Origin: Streptomyces sp. NBC_00461
Lineage (GTDB): Bacteria; Actinomycetota; Actinomycetes; Streptomycetales; Streptomycetaceae
Assembly: GCF_036013935.1 (NCBI RefSeq)
Contig: NZ_CP107902.1
Location: 9,457,001 to 9,521,000 of the forward strand
Direction: 5' to 3'
DNA: 64,000 nucleotides
The notes under the pieces were generated by a model. That model saw only the letters and a list, made by a program, of their open reading frames with translations, did no database searches and was not told the origin of the DNA. Of this stretch, positions 18,452-27,467 are shown piece by piece. Positions within the stretch are counted from its first letter, which is position 1, and each line of letters begins with the position of its first letter. Both the position numbers and the translations under genes were made by a program.

Positions 18452-21136
18452 GTGGTGGTGAGCGCCGTGTCTGCATTCGAGGAGTACGCGCCTCCGTCGG
18501 CCGATGGAGGCGTCGATCCGCTGGGGGACCCCTTCCTGCGCACCCGGTTCGCTCTGCCGACCAGGCCTGGCGCGTTCCTGCGGCGGCAGCGGCTGAACCG
18601 GCACCTCGACCAGGCTCTGGGCGCTCCGTTGACCATGGTCAACGGCTCGGCCGGCGCGGGCAAGACCCTGCTGGTCGCCGACTGGGCCGCACACCTGGAC
18701 CGGCCGGTCGCCTGGCTCACCATCGAGTCGGACGAGCAGCGGCCCGGCATGTTCTGGGCGTATCTCCTGCAGGCCCTGCGCGTCTGCGGGATGCCGTTGT
18801 CCGACCCCGCCGCCCGCCCGGCGGACGCCGGCCGCGTGGACCACAGGGTGCTGTCGGCGATCGCCGGTGAACTCAACGACCGTGACCAGGCGGCGACCGT
18901 CGTGCTCGACGAGTACGACCGCGTGAGCGCGCCCGAGGTCGCGGAGCAGCTGGAGTTCGTGCTGAACCACGCCAGGGAAGGGCTGCGGCTGATCCTCGTC
19001 ACCCGCACCGAACCCATGCTCCCGTTGCACCGCTACCGGGTGGCCGGCGCGCTGACGGAGATCCGGGGTGCCGAGCTGGCCTTCACCCCGGAGGAGGCCC
19101 TCGACCTGCTGGAGGTGCACGGTCTGCGTCTTCCCCTGGACGCGGCGCGCGCTCTGGTGGACCGCACCCGGGGCTGGGCCGCCGGCCTGCGCCTGTGCGC
19201 CCTGGCCGCGCTGGAGAGCCCGGACCCGGAGACGTATCTCAAGGAGTTCGAGGCGGACCGGAGCACGGTCGCCGACTTTCTGCTGGCCGAGGTGCTCAAG
19301 CGGCAGACGGAACAGACCGAGGACCTCCTGCTGCGGGTCAGCGTGCTGGAGCGCTTCTGCCCCGATCTGGTGAACGCGCTGACGCAGCGGACCGATGCCG
19401 AACGCATCCTGGCCCGGCTGCACAGCGAGAACGCCTTCGTGGAGGATCTCGGACACTGCTGGTACCGCCTGCACCCCCTGTTCGGGGAGATACTCCGCGC
19501 CCATCTGCGCGTGCGCTGCCCCGGACTGGAGCCCGAACTGCACCGGCGGGCCGCCCTGTGGCTGCAACGCTCCGGCTCCCTCCCGGAGACCCTCGCCCAC
19601 GGCGCCGCCGCGGGCGACTGGGACTTCACCGCCGGAGCCCTCGTGGACGACCTGGCGATCGGACAGTTCTTCACCGGTCTGCGCTCCGACGACCTGACCC
19701 GGCTCTTCTCCCGGATGGGGCCCGATGCCACGGGCCCCGCTACGGAACTCGTGCGCGCCGCACGTGACCTGTCCCACAGCGACCTCGACCGGGGACTGGC
19801 CCACCTCCACCACGCCGAGGAGCGGCTGACCGGCGACCTGTCAGACCCGGCGGCCGCGCAGCTCAGCTGTGCGCTGCTCGAAGCCCTGGCAGCCCGCCTG
19901 GCCGGGTCCCCCGCACAGGCGGAACAGGCCGCCGAAACCGCCGAGGAGGCGCAACAGGACGTTCCCGCACACCTGCTGGACAAGCATCCCGAGTTGCCTG
20001 CCCTCCTGATGGCCCACCTGGGCACCACGCGACTGTGGGCGGGGCGGTTCGAGGAGGCGCAGGCCGCGCTGTCCACGGTGGTCCGCTCGCCGGGGGGAGC
20101 CTCGACCCTGGTCCCCCGGGAGGAGTCGATGGGCCACCTGGCGCTGATCGACTACCTCAACGGCTGGCCCGGCAGAGCGGAGGACAAGGCCCTGGAGGCG
20201 GTGACCGAGACGGAGCGCTTCAGCCTCGACCACCCCTCCGGCTCCGGCATCGAGCGACTGGTGCTGGCCGCCGTCGCCGTCGACCGCAACGAACTGGGCC
20301 GGGCCCAGGCCCTCCTCGATGAGGCCGCCGAACTGCCCGCCGCGATACGGGACCCGGTGACGGCCGCCGGACGGGCCATCGCCACGGCGCGGCTCCAGCT
20401 GGCCCGGGGCGACCCGCGAGCCGCCGTCGAGGCGGCTGCCCAGGCGGTCTCCACCGCCGCGGCCTCACCGTGGGCGGAGAGCCACGAGGTGCTGGTCGTC
20501 TCCGCCGCGCACCTCGCCGAAGGACGGTCCGAAACCGCCGCCGAGCTGCTCCGAGCCGTTCCCGGCAGCCAACCGGCGTGCGCCGTGGAGGCCGCGCGCC
20601 TCCACCTCGTCGCAGGCTGTCCGGATGCCGCGATCGACCTCCTGGACAGCATCCGGGCCGACAGCCGCACCGGTCCCGGGGTGACCGTCCGGGCGGCACT
20701 GGTGAGAGCACAGGCCGCGCACGGCGCGGGGGACTCGGCCACCGCCCGCGCACTCGTCGCGCAGTCGCTCGTTCAGGCCCGGCACGAGCGGTTGCGCCGG
20801 CCCTTCCTCGAAGCCGGACAGTGGATCCGCCCTCTCCTGGCCACCGCACCCCTCCAGCAGTTGGCCGAGGGCTGGCTCGTGCCCGGCACCCGGCGACATG
20901 ACGAACCGGCCGGACCCGGAATGCCCCTCTGGCCGCTCGTCGTGGAGGAACTGAGCCGCCGTGAGCACGATGTGCTGGAGCGGCTGGCCCAGATGATGTC
21001 GACGGACGAGATCGCCGCCGACCTGTACGTGTCGGTGAACACGGTGAAGACACACCTCAAGAGCCTGTACCGGAAGCTGGGCGTGAACCGCCGCAGCGCC
21101 GCGGTACACCGTGCGCGGGACCTGCGGCTGCTGTGA
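18452..21136 (+). CDS. Large MalT-like ATP-binding LuxR-family regulator
   Basis: An 894-residue STAND-type activator. An NTPase domain starts with the P-loop GSAGAGKTLLVADWA (about residues 65-80) and the Asp-rich VVLDEYDRV; a long TPR-like helical middle follows (about 340-800); a LuxR helix-turn-helix ends the protein (LSRREHDVLERLAQ...VSVNTVKTHLKSLYRKL). Such proteins oligomerise with ATP and an inducer and then activate transcription. Three GTG codons (18452, 18455, 18458) could start it. An MFS exporter follows on the same strand, so the pair may be sensor-activator and target. The start codon lies 270 bases from the divergent CMD gene. Confidence 0.85.
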   Translation: MVVSAVSAFEEYAPPSADGGVDPLGDPFLRTRFALPTRPGAFLRRQRLNRHLDQALGAPLTMVNGSAGAGKTLLVADWAAHLDRPVAWLTIESDEQRPGMFWAYLLQALRVCGMPLSDPAARPADAGRVDHRVLSAIAGELNDRDQAATVVLDEYDRVSAPEVAEQLEFVLNHAREGLRLILVTRTEPMLPLHRYRVAGALTEIRGAELAFTPEEALDLLEVHGLRLPLDAARALVDRTRGWAAGLRLCALAALESPDPETYLKEFEADRSTVADFLLAEVLKRQTEQTEDLLLRVSVLERFCPDLVNALTQRTDAERILARLHSENAFVEDLGHCWYRLHPLFGEILRAHLRVRCPGLEPELHRRAALWLQRSGSLPETLAHGAAAGDWDFTAGALVDDLAIGQFFTGLRSDDLTRLFSRMGPDATGPATELVRAARDLSHSDLDRGLAHLHHAEERLTGDLSDPAAAQLSCALLEALAARLAGSPAQAEQAAETAEEAQQDVPAHLLDKHPELPALLMAHLGTTRLWAGRFEEAQAALSTVVRSPGGASTLVPREESMGHLALIDYLNGWPGRAEDKALEAVTETERFSLDHPSGSGIERLVLAAVAVDRNELGRAQALLDEAAELPAAIRDPVTAAGRAIATARLQLARGDPRAAVEAAAQAVSTAAASPWAESHEVLVVSAAHLAEGRSETAAELLRAVPGSQPACAVEAARLHLVAGCPDAAIDLLDSIRADSRTGPGVTVRAALVRAQAAHGAGDSATARALVAQSLVQARHERLRRPFLEAGQWIRPLLATAPLQQLAEGWLVPGTRRHDEPAGPGMPLWPLVVEELSRREHDVLERLAQMMSTDEIAADLYVSVNTVKTHLKSLYRKLGVNRRSAAVHRARDLRLL

Positions 21137-21249
21137 GCACGGCTCGCCTTCGCCCGCGGCGGGTGAGGCGCCGAACGACCTCCTCGGCTGCGATGGAGAT
21201 GGCGGCCGGCTCCACCGCCGCTCCGGGCCGACTCGGCGAGGTGGACACC

Positions 21250-22866
21250 GTGACACGATGGCGAGCTCTGATCGTGCTGGGCACGGCCCAGTTCCTGATG
21301 GTCCTGGACACCTCCGTCATGAACGTCTCGATCAGTCAGCTCGTCGAGGACTTCGACACCGAGGTCACCGCCATCCAGACCGTGATCACGCTGTACGCGC
21401 TGGTCATGGCCGCGTTCATGATCATCGGTGGCCGGCTCGGCGACATCGTGGGGCGCCGCCGTCTCTTCTTCCTCGGAATGATCGTGTACGGCACGGGATC
21501 GGCCCTGACCGCCGCGGCCCCCACGGTGTGGGTGCTCGCGCTGGGCTGGTCGGTCATCGAGGGGCTCGGCGCCGCGATGGTGTTGCCGTCCATGGCCGCG
21601 CTCGTCGCGGAGACCTACCGCGGGCGGGACCGTGCCGTCGCCTACGGCGTCATCGGCGGACTCGCCGGTGCCGGAATCGCGGTCGGCCCGCTGCTGGGCG
21701 GCTGGGTGACGACGTACCTCACCTGGCGGCTCGTCTTCGCCGGTGAGGTCGTGGTCGTCGCGGCCGTCCTGTGCTGCCACCGGATGATCACCGAACCCGT
21801 CCGGACCGGGCCCCGCCACCGGATGGACGGAGTCGGCGCCGTACTGTCGGCGGGCGGACTGGCCCTGGGCGTCCTCGGCGTGCTGCAGAGCAGCACCTGG
21901 GGATGGCTGCAGCCCCGCAACCCTCCCTTCACCGTCCTGGGCTTCTCCCCGACGCTGTTCGTCGTCGGCGCAGGGGCGGTCGTCCTCGCCCTGTTCGTCC
22001 ACTGGGAGCGGCGGCGGGAGACTCAGGGCGCCGAGCCCCTCGTACACCTGGCCCTGCTGCGCAAGCGGGCACTGCGCTCCGGCCTGATGACGCTGCTGAG
22101 CCAGAACCTCATCCTGCTGGGACTGTTCTTCGTCATCCCGCTGTATCTGCAGGTGGTGCAGGGCTTCGACGCGTTCCAGACCGGACTGCGGCTGCTCCCG
22201 GTGTCCATCACGATGCTCGCGGCCTCCGTGCTCGCCTCCTCGCTGGGCCGGGCCATGGGGCCGCGCCGGGTGGTCCGGCTGGCCCTGCTGACGCTGGCGG
22301 GAGCGATCGTGTGGCTGCTGGCCACCATCGACCCGGTCATCGACGACGCGCAGTTCGCCGGAGCCATGGCGCTGCTGGGCGTGGGCACCGGCCTGCTCGC
22401 CTCGCAGTTGGGCAACGTCGTCCAGTCCAGCGTCGGCGAGGCGGAGCGCAGCGAGGTCGGAGGGCTGCAGTTCACGGCGCAGAACCTGGGCTCCGCGCTG
22501 GGCACGGCACTCATCGGGTCCATCCTCGTCGGCGCACTGGCCCACGCGTTCACCACGCAGGTGGCCGACGATCCCCGGCTGTCCGAGGAGGCCCGCACAC
22601 AGACCGGCGTGGCCCTGGAGTCGGGGATCTCCTTCGTCAGCACCGAGCAGGTGCGTTCGGCGGCCGAGAGCGCCGGCCTGCCCTCGTCCGAGGTCGACGC
22701 CGTCGTGGACTCCTACGCCTCGGCACAGCTCGACGGCCTGAAGGCGGCGATCCTCGCCACCGGCGGCGTGACGCTGGCCAGTTTCCTCGTCACCTCGAGC
22801 CTGCCGGCCGGCCAGAAGAGACGTGCGGAGAAGTCCGGTGCCGACGCACCGTCCGGAGCCGTCTGA
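21250..22866 (+). CDS. MFS exporter of the DHA2 (14-helix) group
   Basis: A 538-residue drug/proton antiporter-type membrane protein. LGTAQFLMVLDTSVMNVSIS is the DHA2 motif in helix 1; GGRLGDIVGRRR is motif A; GPLLGGWVTTYLTWR is motif C. The loop near residues 440-500 is long and hydrophilic. GTG 21250 was chosen because GAGGTGG ends five bases before it and family members begin just ahead of TRWRALIVLG. An in-frame GTG at 21133 overlaps the stop of the regulator gene and could allow coupled translation, but would add 39 Arg-rich residues. Substrate unknown; regulation by the preceding MalT-like protein is inferred. Confidence 0.85.
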   Translation: MTRWRALIVLGTAQFLMVLDTSVMNVSISQLVEDFDTEVTAIQTVITLYALVMAAFMIIGGRLGDIVGRRRLFFLGMIVYGTGSALTAAAPTVWVLALGWSVIEGLGAAMVLPSMAALVAETYRGRDRAVAYGVIGGLAGAGIAVGPLLGGWVTTYLTWRLVFAGEVVVVAAVLCCHRMITEPVRTGPRHRMDGVGAVLSAGGLALGVLGVLQSSTWGWLQPRNPPFTVLGFSPTLFVVGAGAVVLALFVHWERRRETQGAEPLVHLALLRKRALRSGLMTLLSQNLILLGLFFVIPLYLQVVQGFDAFQTGLRLLPVSITMLAASVLASSLGRAMGPRRVVRLALLTLAGAIVWLLATIDPVIDDAQFAGAMALLGVGTGLLASQLGNVVQSSVGEAERSEVGGLQFTAQNLGSALGTALIGSILVGALAHAFTTQVADDPRLSEEARTQTGVALESGISFVSTEQVRSAAESAGLPSSEVDAVVDSYASAQLDGLKAAILATGGVTLASFLVTSSLPAGQKRRAEKSGADAPSGAV

Positions 22867-22896
22867 TCGACGCACTGAACCCCCAGGGAGGCCCCG

Positions 22897-23415
22897 ATGT
22901 CCAGCAGCGACGGCACCGCGGTCCGCGTGCGCGATGCCGAGCGCCGAGCCCACGCGGACTACACGGGCGGCGTCTACGGATCGATGCTCGCGGCCTCCGT
23001 GGTGATCGGGGCCGGCACCCTGGGCTCGTTCCCGCGCGCCGAACTGGTGGTGCTGTTGCTGCTCACCGGCGTGGTGTTCTGGATCGCGCACGTCCACGCC
23101 CAGCTGTTCGGGGCGCGGCTGGCACAACAGTCCCTGAACCGCCAGGTCGTGCTGCACGTCTGCCGCGAGGAGTGGCCCATCGTCAAGGCCGCCGTCCCAC
23201 CTGCCGCCGCGGTGGCCCTCAGCCCGCTCCTGGGCCTTGACGTACAGGGCGCCCTCTGGCTGGCCCTGTCCGTCGCCGTGGCCGGGCAGGTGGGCTGGTC
23301 CGCGGCCGCGGCTCGCCGCGCCGGCGCCACCTGGCGCCTGGTCGTGACCACTGCCTCGGTGAATCTGCTGCTGGGCCTGGTGATCATCTCATTCAAGATC
23401 GTTCTGAAACACTGA
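22897..23415 (+). CDS. Small four-helix membrane protein, function unknown
   Basis: 172 residues with a charged amino end and about four hydrophobic segments (SMLAASVVIGAGTL, LVVLLLLTGVVFWIA, VALSPLLGLDV-ALWLALSVAVAG and SVNLLLGLVIISF). GGGAGG precedes the ATG. I do not recognise a named family beyond conserved actinobacterial membrane proteins. It follows the MFS gene by 30 bases and starts a run of small membrane and stress-type proteins that continues to 26 kb. Confidence 0.75.
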   Translation: MSSSDGTAVRVRDAERRAHADYTGGVYGSMLAASVVIGAGTLGSFPRAELVVLLLLTGVVFWIAHVHAQLFGARLAQQSLNRQVVLHVCREEWPIVKAAVPPAAAVALSPLLGLDVQGALWLALSVAVAGQVGWSAAAARRAGATWRLVVTTASVNLLLGLVIISFKIVLKH

Positions 23416-23442
23416 CCGAGGCCGTCCGCGGGAGTACGACCC

Positions 23443-23640
23443 ATGCGCTACGAGATCCGAGTCGACGGACACCTGTCGAAGGCGCTTGCCGAGGCCTTCC
23501 CGGAGCTGGAGCACGTGGTGATGTCCGGTCAGACCGTCCTGTTCGGTCCCGTCATCGACGAGGCGCAGCTGTTCGGACTGCTGGCCCGCTGCCGGTCACT
23601 GGGCCTGCGCGTCGTGGAGATGCGTCAACTGCCGGAGTGA
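23443..23640 (+). CDS. Conserved 65-residue protein
   Basis: A short soluble protein beginning MRYEIRVDGHLSKALAEAF and containing QTVLFGPVIDEAQLFGLLARC, with a beta-alpha-beta pattern. Similar small proteins occur in other Streptomyces next to membrane stress genes; no function is known. GGGAG stands nine bases before the ATG. It lies 27 bases after the previous gene and is likely co-transcribed. Confidence 0.65.
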   Translation: MRYEIRVDGHLSKALAEAFPELEHVVMSGQTVLFGPVIDEAQLFGLLARCRSLGLRVVEMRQLPE

Positions 23641-23920
23641 CTCACGCCGTGGCGCTCAGAGATCCTGCGCGGTGATCCGGCCCGAGCGGGAGGCGGCATC
23701 GCGGTCTCCACGGTCCGTCGCGTCCGTCTCTACGGTCCGTCGCGCCGTCAGCGCGGTGAGCGGCTCCGGATCCCACCCCACCCCGGCACGAGGGGGCCGC
23801 CGGATCACCCGTGGAGGGTGACCCGTTCCGCGACGACGCGCGGGATCCTGCTCAGGCGAGGTCCCGCACACCGCCCCGTCGGCGGTACGCAACGTCCGCT
23901 CGATCACGCGAGGAGGAGCC

Positions 23921-24583
23921 ATGACCGTGTCGCGTGGTCCGGCACCGCGTACCGGACCGGAGCACAGTCCCGACGGGGCGGTCCCGGACCAGGCGGGCAC
24001 TTCCGCGGAAGTGCTGGAGCGCCTCGGACGTTCCTGGACCTGGATCCTCGGCTCCGCGGTCGCGACGCTCGTGCCCGGCGTCCTGGTCCTGGTCTGGCCG
24101 GACGAGACCCTGCACGTGCTGGCGGTCCTCATCGGCCTGTACCTGCTGGTGATCGGGTCGTTCCGGTTCGTCGCCGTCTTCGCCCGCGACGGGCACGGCG
24201 AGCGGCTCCCCGGGCTGCTCATCGCCGTCCTGTACGTCCTGGCCGGAGTGCTGTGCCTGCGCAACCCGCTGCAGACCATCGCCGCGCTCTCGCTCATCGT
24301 CGGTGTCGTCTGGCTCGTGTCGGGCATCCTGACGCTCTACACGGCCATCGCCGCCGACGAATTGCCGCACCGCGGCGTCGTCCTGGGTCTCGCGGTGCTC
24401 GCCATCGTCGCCGGGATCGTCGTCCTCGCCCTGCCCGCCGAGTCGGCCCGGGCACTGACCCGGCTGCTCGGCCTGTGGCTCGTGCTGCTCGGCCTGGCCG
24501 AGGCGGCCCTCGCCCTCGCCTGGCGGGCGGCACTGCGCAAGTCCGGCATCACGGGGCGGCCCGAGACCGACCCGAGCGTCTGA
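23921..24583 (+). CDS. HdeD-like (DUF308) membrane protein
   Basis: 220 residues with six predicted helices in three repeated pairs, the hallmark of DUF308/HdeD proteins (WILGSAVATLVPGVLVLVWP, VLIGLYLLVIGSF, VLYVLAGVLCLRNP, LSLIVGVVWLVSGI, AVLAIVAGIVVLALP). The amino 35 residues are Pro-rich and hydrophilic. E. coli HdeD helps in acid stress at high cell density; for this homolog the role is unknown. GAGGAGGAG precedes the ATG. The 280 bases before it hold two 13-base direct repeats (ACGGTCCGTCGCG at 23710 and 23732) and no clear gene. Confidence 0.8.
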   Translation: MTVSRGPAPRTGPEHSPDGAVPDQAGTSAEVLERLGRSWTWILGSAVATLVPGVLVLVWPDETLHVLAVLIGLYLLVIGSFRFVAVFARDGHGERLPGLLIAVLYVLAGVLCLRNPLQTIAALSLIVGVVWLVSGILTLYTAIAADELPHRGVVLGLAVLAIVAGIVVLALPAESARALTRLLGLWLVLLGLAEAALALAWRAALRKSGITGRPETDPSV

Positions 24584-24600
24584 ACCGGCTCCGCGTCGGG

Positions 24601-24717
24601 ATGCGCACCGGCTCGACGGGCCGCCGGCTGACCACGCACCGGACGTGGACCACTGGCATCGCCATCGGGGCCGGTGCCTCGGCGCTCCTGCTGTGGAACC
24701 ACCCCGCGGTCTCGTAG
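24601..24717 (+). CDS. Possible micro-protein with one membrane helix
   Basis: A 38-residue frame starting at ATG 24601, with a basic amino end and one hydrophobic stretch (TTGIAIGAGASALLLW). It is too short to judge by codon use, and the upstream CGGG is a weak ribosome site. Its stop TAG shares its last base with the GTG of the next micro-frame, an arrangement seen in coupled genes. Confidence 0.25.
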   Translation: MRTGSTGRRLTTHRTWTTGIAIGAGASALLLWNHPAVS

Positions 24718-24827
24718 TGATCGTGACCGTGATCGTGGTCCTGGCCGTGCTGGCCATCCTGGCGGTCCTCGCCGCGGCGGAGCGCGCCCCGGGCACCGCC
24801 GACGAACCGGGGCGCGCGGTCCCGTGA
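24717..24827 (+). CDS. Possible hydrophobic micro-protein
   Basis: A 36-residue frame from GTG 24717: a run of Val, Ile, Leu and Ala forms one membrane helix, followed by an acidic tail ending PGRAVP. Small hydrophobic proteins of this style are known in Streptomyces, but I cannot prove that this one is expressed. Confidence 0.3.
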   Translation: MIVTVIVVLAVLAILAVLAAAERAPGTADEPGRAVP

Positions 24828-25054
24828 ACCGCGCCACGCCTTCGCGCCACTGCTCCGGCGCAGGTCCGGTCAGTGGGCTCCCGCCTCTTCCCGCCCACCG
24901 CCGTGCACCGAAGCAGGGCCTGCCCCGGGCGGGAACATCTCGTCCCGTGCACGACGCTCACCCGTGCCGGGTGAGGCCGCCTCGCCCTTGCCGTGGGCAC
25001 GCTGAGACGGCAGAGACAGGCGGGCGGCCGAACGCCCGGGACCGGAGGAGAGAC

Positions 25055-25522
25055 ATGAGCGCGTCGACGTACCTCGCGTACGACTTTCCGCTGCTGGGCG
25101 CCTTCTGGACGATGCTGTGGTTCTTCCTGTGGATCATGTGGTTCGTGCTGCTCTTCCGGGTCGTCGTCGATATCTTCCGTGACGACGACATGAGTGGCTG
25201 GGCCAAGACCGGCTGGCTGGTGTTCGTCATCGTGCTGCCCTTCCTGGGCGTCTTCGTCTACGTGATCGCCCGCGGCAAGAACATGGGCCACCGGGAGATC
25301 TCCCAGGCACGGGCGCAGCAGCAGGCGTTCGACTCGTACATCCGCGACACCGCCAAGGGCGGAGAAAAGTCCAGCAGCGTCGACGAACTCGCCAAGCTCT
25401 CCGAGATCCGCGCCCGCGGTGACATCACGGACGAGGAGTTCGCCAGGGCCAAGGACCTGGTCCTGACCGGCCACGGTTCCACGACGCACTCCGGTGCCAC
25501 AGCCGCCTCCCACGGGCGCTGA
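25055..25522 (+). CDS. Membrane protein with PLD-nuclease-N and SHOCT domains
   Basis: 155 residues. Two membrane helices (AFWTMLWFFLWIMWFVLLF and GWLVFVIVLPFLGVFVYV) form the phospholipase-D-nuclease amino-terminal domain; the carboxy end is a SHOCT motif (ELAKLSEIRARGDITDEEFARAKDLVL). SHOCT segments are short oligomerisation motifs at protein ends. GGAGGAGAGAC precedes the ATG. Proteins of this design are common in actinobacterial stress regions; function unknown. The 220 bases upstream hold a purine-poor GC-rich leader with no gene I can support. Confidence 0.8.
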   Translation: MSASTYLAYDFPLLGAFWTMLWFFLWIMWFVLLFRVVVDIFRDDDMSGWAKTGWLVFVIVLPFLGVFVYVIARGKNMGHREISQARAQQQAFDSYIRDTAKGGEKSSSVDELAKLSEIRARGDITDEEFARAKDLVLTGHGSTTHSGATAASHGR

Positions 25523-25554
25523 GCACGCCGGACCGATCGAAACGAGGCATCAGG

Positions 25555-26001
25555 ATGACTGCCACACACACCGCACACGCGCCGACGACGAGGCAGAACT
25601 GGGCCGCCGGTCTGATGGTCTTCGGGGCCGTCCTGCTGATGATCGCCGGACTGCTCGACATCTTCCGCGGCATCATGGCGATCGCCAAGGACGACGTGTT
25701 CGTGAACACACGCAACTACGTCTTCCAGTTCAACCTGACCGGGTGGGGCTGGGTCCACCTCGCCCTGGGCGCGGTCGCCGTGCTCGTCAGCTTCGGTCTG
25801 TTCCAGGCGGCGACGTGGGCGCGCGTCGCGGGCGTGGCCATCGCCGGACTCATCATCATCGCCAACTTCCTCTCCCTGCCGTACTACCCGGTCTGGTCGG
25901 TCGTGGTGATCGCGATGTCGGCGTTCATCATCTGGGCCCTGTGCGTGGTCCGGCGCGACGAGTCCTTCGAGCCGTTCGAGCGCCCGCCGCACGACGTCTG
26001 A
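25555..26001 (+). CDS. DUF7144-type four-helix membrane protein
   Basis: 148 residues with four helices. The conserved block GLLDIFRGIMAIAKDDVFVNT between helices 1 and 2 and YVFQFNLTGWGWVHLALG mark a family widespread in actinobacteria and annotated only as membrane protein. It lies 32 bases after the SHOCT protein and 43 bases before the convergent rho-like gene. No function known. Confidence 0.75.
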   Translation: MTATHTAHAPTTRQNWAAGLMVFGAVLLMIAGLLDIFRGIMAIAKDDVFVNTRNYVFQFNLTGWGWVHLALGAVAVLVSFGLFQAATWARVAGVAIAGLIIIANFLSLPYYPVWSVVVIAMSAFIIWALCVVRRDESFEPFERPPHDV

Positions 26002-26044
26002 GGCGGTTCCGGCAGGGGCACCCGCGAGTGACATGAGGTTCGTG

Positions 26045-27187
26045 TCACTCGGCAGGGAGCGTCGGCTGGATGCGGCGCACGAACGTCGCGTTGTCCGGGG
26101 TGTCCCGCATACGCTCCAGCAGGGTCTCCAGACCGGACTGGCCGTCCCGGGTCTGCAGGGCGCGGCGCAGACCGCGTACGGCGGTCAACTCGGTGGCGGA
26201 GAGGAGGAGTTCCTCGCGGCGGGTGCCGGACGGGTTGATGTCGACGGCCGGGAACACGCGGCGCGAGGCCAGCTCGCGGCTGAGGCGGAGTTCCATGTTG
26301 CCGGTGCTCTTGAGTTCCTCGAAGAAGTAGTCGTCGGCGCGGGAACCCGTCTCCACCAGCGCGGTGGCGAGGATCGTGAGCGAGCCGCCCTCCTCGGCCA
26401 GCCGGGCCGCCCCGAAGAACCGCTTCGGCCCGAGCAGCGCGGTCGCGTCGACACCGCCGCTCAGTGTGCGGCCACCGGCGGCGGCCGCGTTGTTGTGCGC
26501 CCGGCACAGCCGGGTCAGCGAGTCGAGCAGGATGACGACGTCCTCGCCCGCCTCGACGAGCCGCTTGGCCCGCTCGATGACGAGATCGGCGAGCGCGATG
26601 TGCTGCTTGGCGGCCCGGTCGAAGGTCGAGGCGTACACCTCGCCGCGCACGGAACGCCGCATCTCGGTGACCTCCTCGGGGCGCTCGTCGAGCAGTACCA
26701 CCATCAGGTGGCACTCGGGGTGGTTGCCGGCGACGGCAGCCGCGATCTGCTGGAGCACCACGGTCTTGCCGGTCTTGGGCGGGGCGACGAGCAGCCCGCG
26801 CTGGCCCTTGCCGACCGGTGTGATCAGGTCGGCGACGCGCCCGGTCAGGCCGGCCGCCGGGTGTTCGAGACGGAGCCGGCCGCGCGGGTGCAGCGGCGTG
26901 AGGTCGCGGAAGTGACGGCGGCCGCGCAGTTCGTCGGGCGTGCGCCCGTTGATCCGTACGACCTCGGTCAGGGCGCGCCGGCCGTCGCGTACGCCGTCGA
27001 CGAGGTCGCCCTTGCGCAGGCCGTGACGGCGGATCAGCGCGGGGGAGACCGGGAGGTCGGAGGGCGAGGGCAGCAGGCTCGCGGCGCGCAGGTGCCCCTT
27101 CCCGCTCGCGTCGATGTCGAGGACACCGGTGGCGACCTGGGTCGTGGGCTCCTGCTTGACTGGGGGGTGTTCGAGTGTGGTGGTCAT
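26045..27187 (-). CDS. Short Rho-type transcription termination factor paralog
   Basis: A 380-residue RNA-dependent hexameric helicase homolog. The OB-fold RNA-binding part is kept (GVLDIDASGKGHLR...DLPVSPALIRRHGLRKGDLVDG, residues 20-66), then the ATPase domain: Walker A APPKTGKT (134-141), LLDERPEEV, Walker B VVILLDSLTRLCRAHN (Q-loop), and EELKSTGNMELRLSREL with the arginine finger. It lacks the amino-terminal helical domain and the long basic insertion that actinobacterial housekeeping Rho carries, so it is probably a second, specialised Rho. AAGGA precedes the ATG. It is alone on its strand, behind a 280-base leader. Confidence 0.88.
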   Translation of the reverse strand: MTTTLEHPPVKQEPTTQVATGVLDIDASGKGHLRAASLLPSPSDLPVSPALIRRHGLRKGDLVDGVRDGRRALTEVVRINGRTPDELRGRRHFRDLTPLHPRGRLRLEHPAAGLTGRVADLITPVGKGQRGLLVAPPKTGKTVVLQQIAAAVAGNHPECHLMVVLLDERPEEVTEMRRSVRGEVYASTFDRAAKQHIALADLVIERAKRLVEAGEDVVILLDSLTRLCRAHNNAAAAGGRTLSGGVDATALLGPKRFFGAARLAEEGGSLTILATALVETGSRADDYFFEELKSTGNMELRLSRELASRRVFPAVDINPSGTRREELLLSATELTAVRGLRRALQTRDGQSGLETLLERMRDTPDNATFVRRIQPTLPAE

Positions 27188-27436
27188 GGTGGTCGGTCCT
27201 TTCGAGGACGGATGGCATGAGACATGCGGAAGGAAGGTGTGACGCCGCGAAGAGACGAAGGCGGACTGAGCGCCTTCGGCGGCAGGAACATCACCTCGGG
27301 TACGGCACAGCGGTGCCGGTCACGAGGTGGTGCGGGAAAGCCGGTGCGCCGGCCGCGCAACGGCGGGCGATTCGGCGAACTGAAAGGGAACTGGCACCGG
27401 CGCCCTCAACGGGGGCGTACACAAGTGCTAGCAAGA

Positions 27437-27456
27437 CCGTACCACAAGGGGTACGG
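27437..27456 (-). terminator. Hairpin after the methyltransferase gene
   Basis: CCGTACC (27437-27443) and GGTACGG (27450-27456) form a perfect seven-pair stem with a six-base loop, 11 bases beyond the methyltransferase stop. Beyond it, towards the rho-like gene, the sequence to 27188 holds no gene I can support and should contain the rho promoter and leader. Confidence 0.5.
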
Positions 27457-27467
27457 CGGCAAACCGC

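Noticed and set aside
20773..23157. 794-codon open frame on the minus strand
   Set aside because: Opposite to the MalT-like regulator and MFS genes; composition (His, Gln, Gly, Asp) is typical of antisense of high-GC coding DNA.
27421..27436. Possible heat-shock (CIRCE-like) element around GTGCTAGCA
   Set aside because: Only a few bases resemble the element and the second arm is missing.
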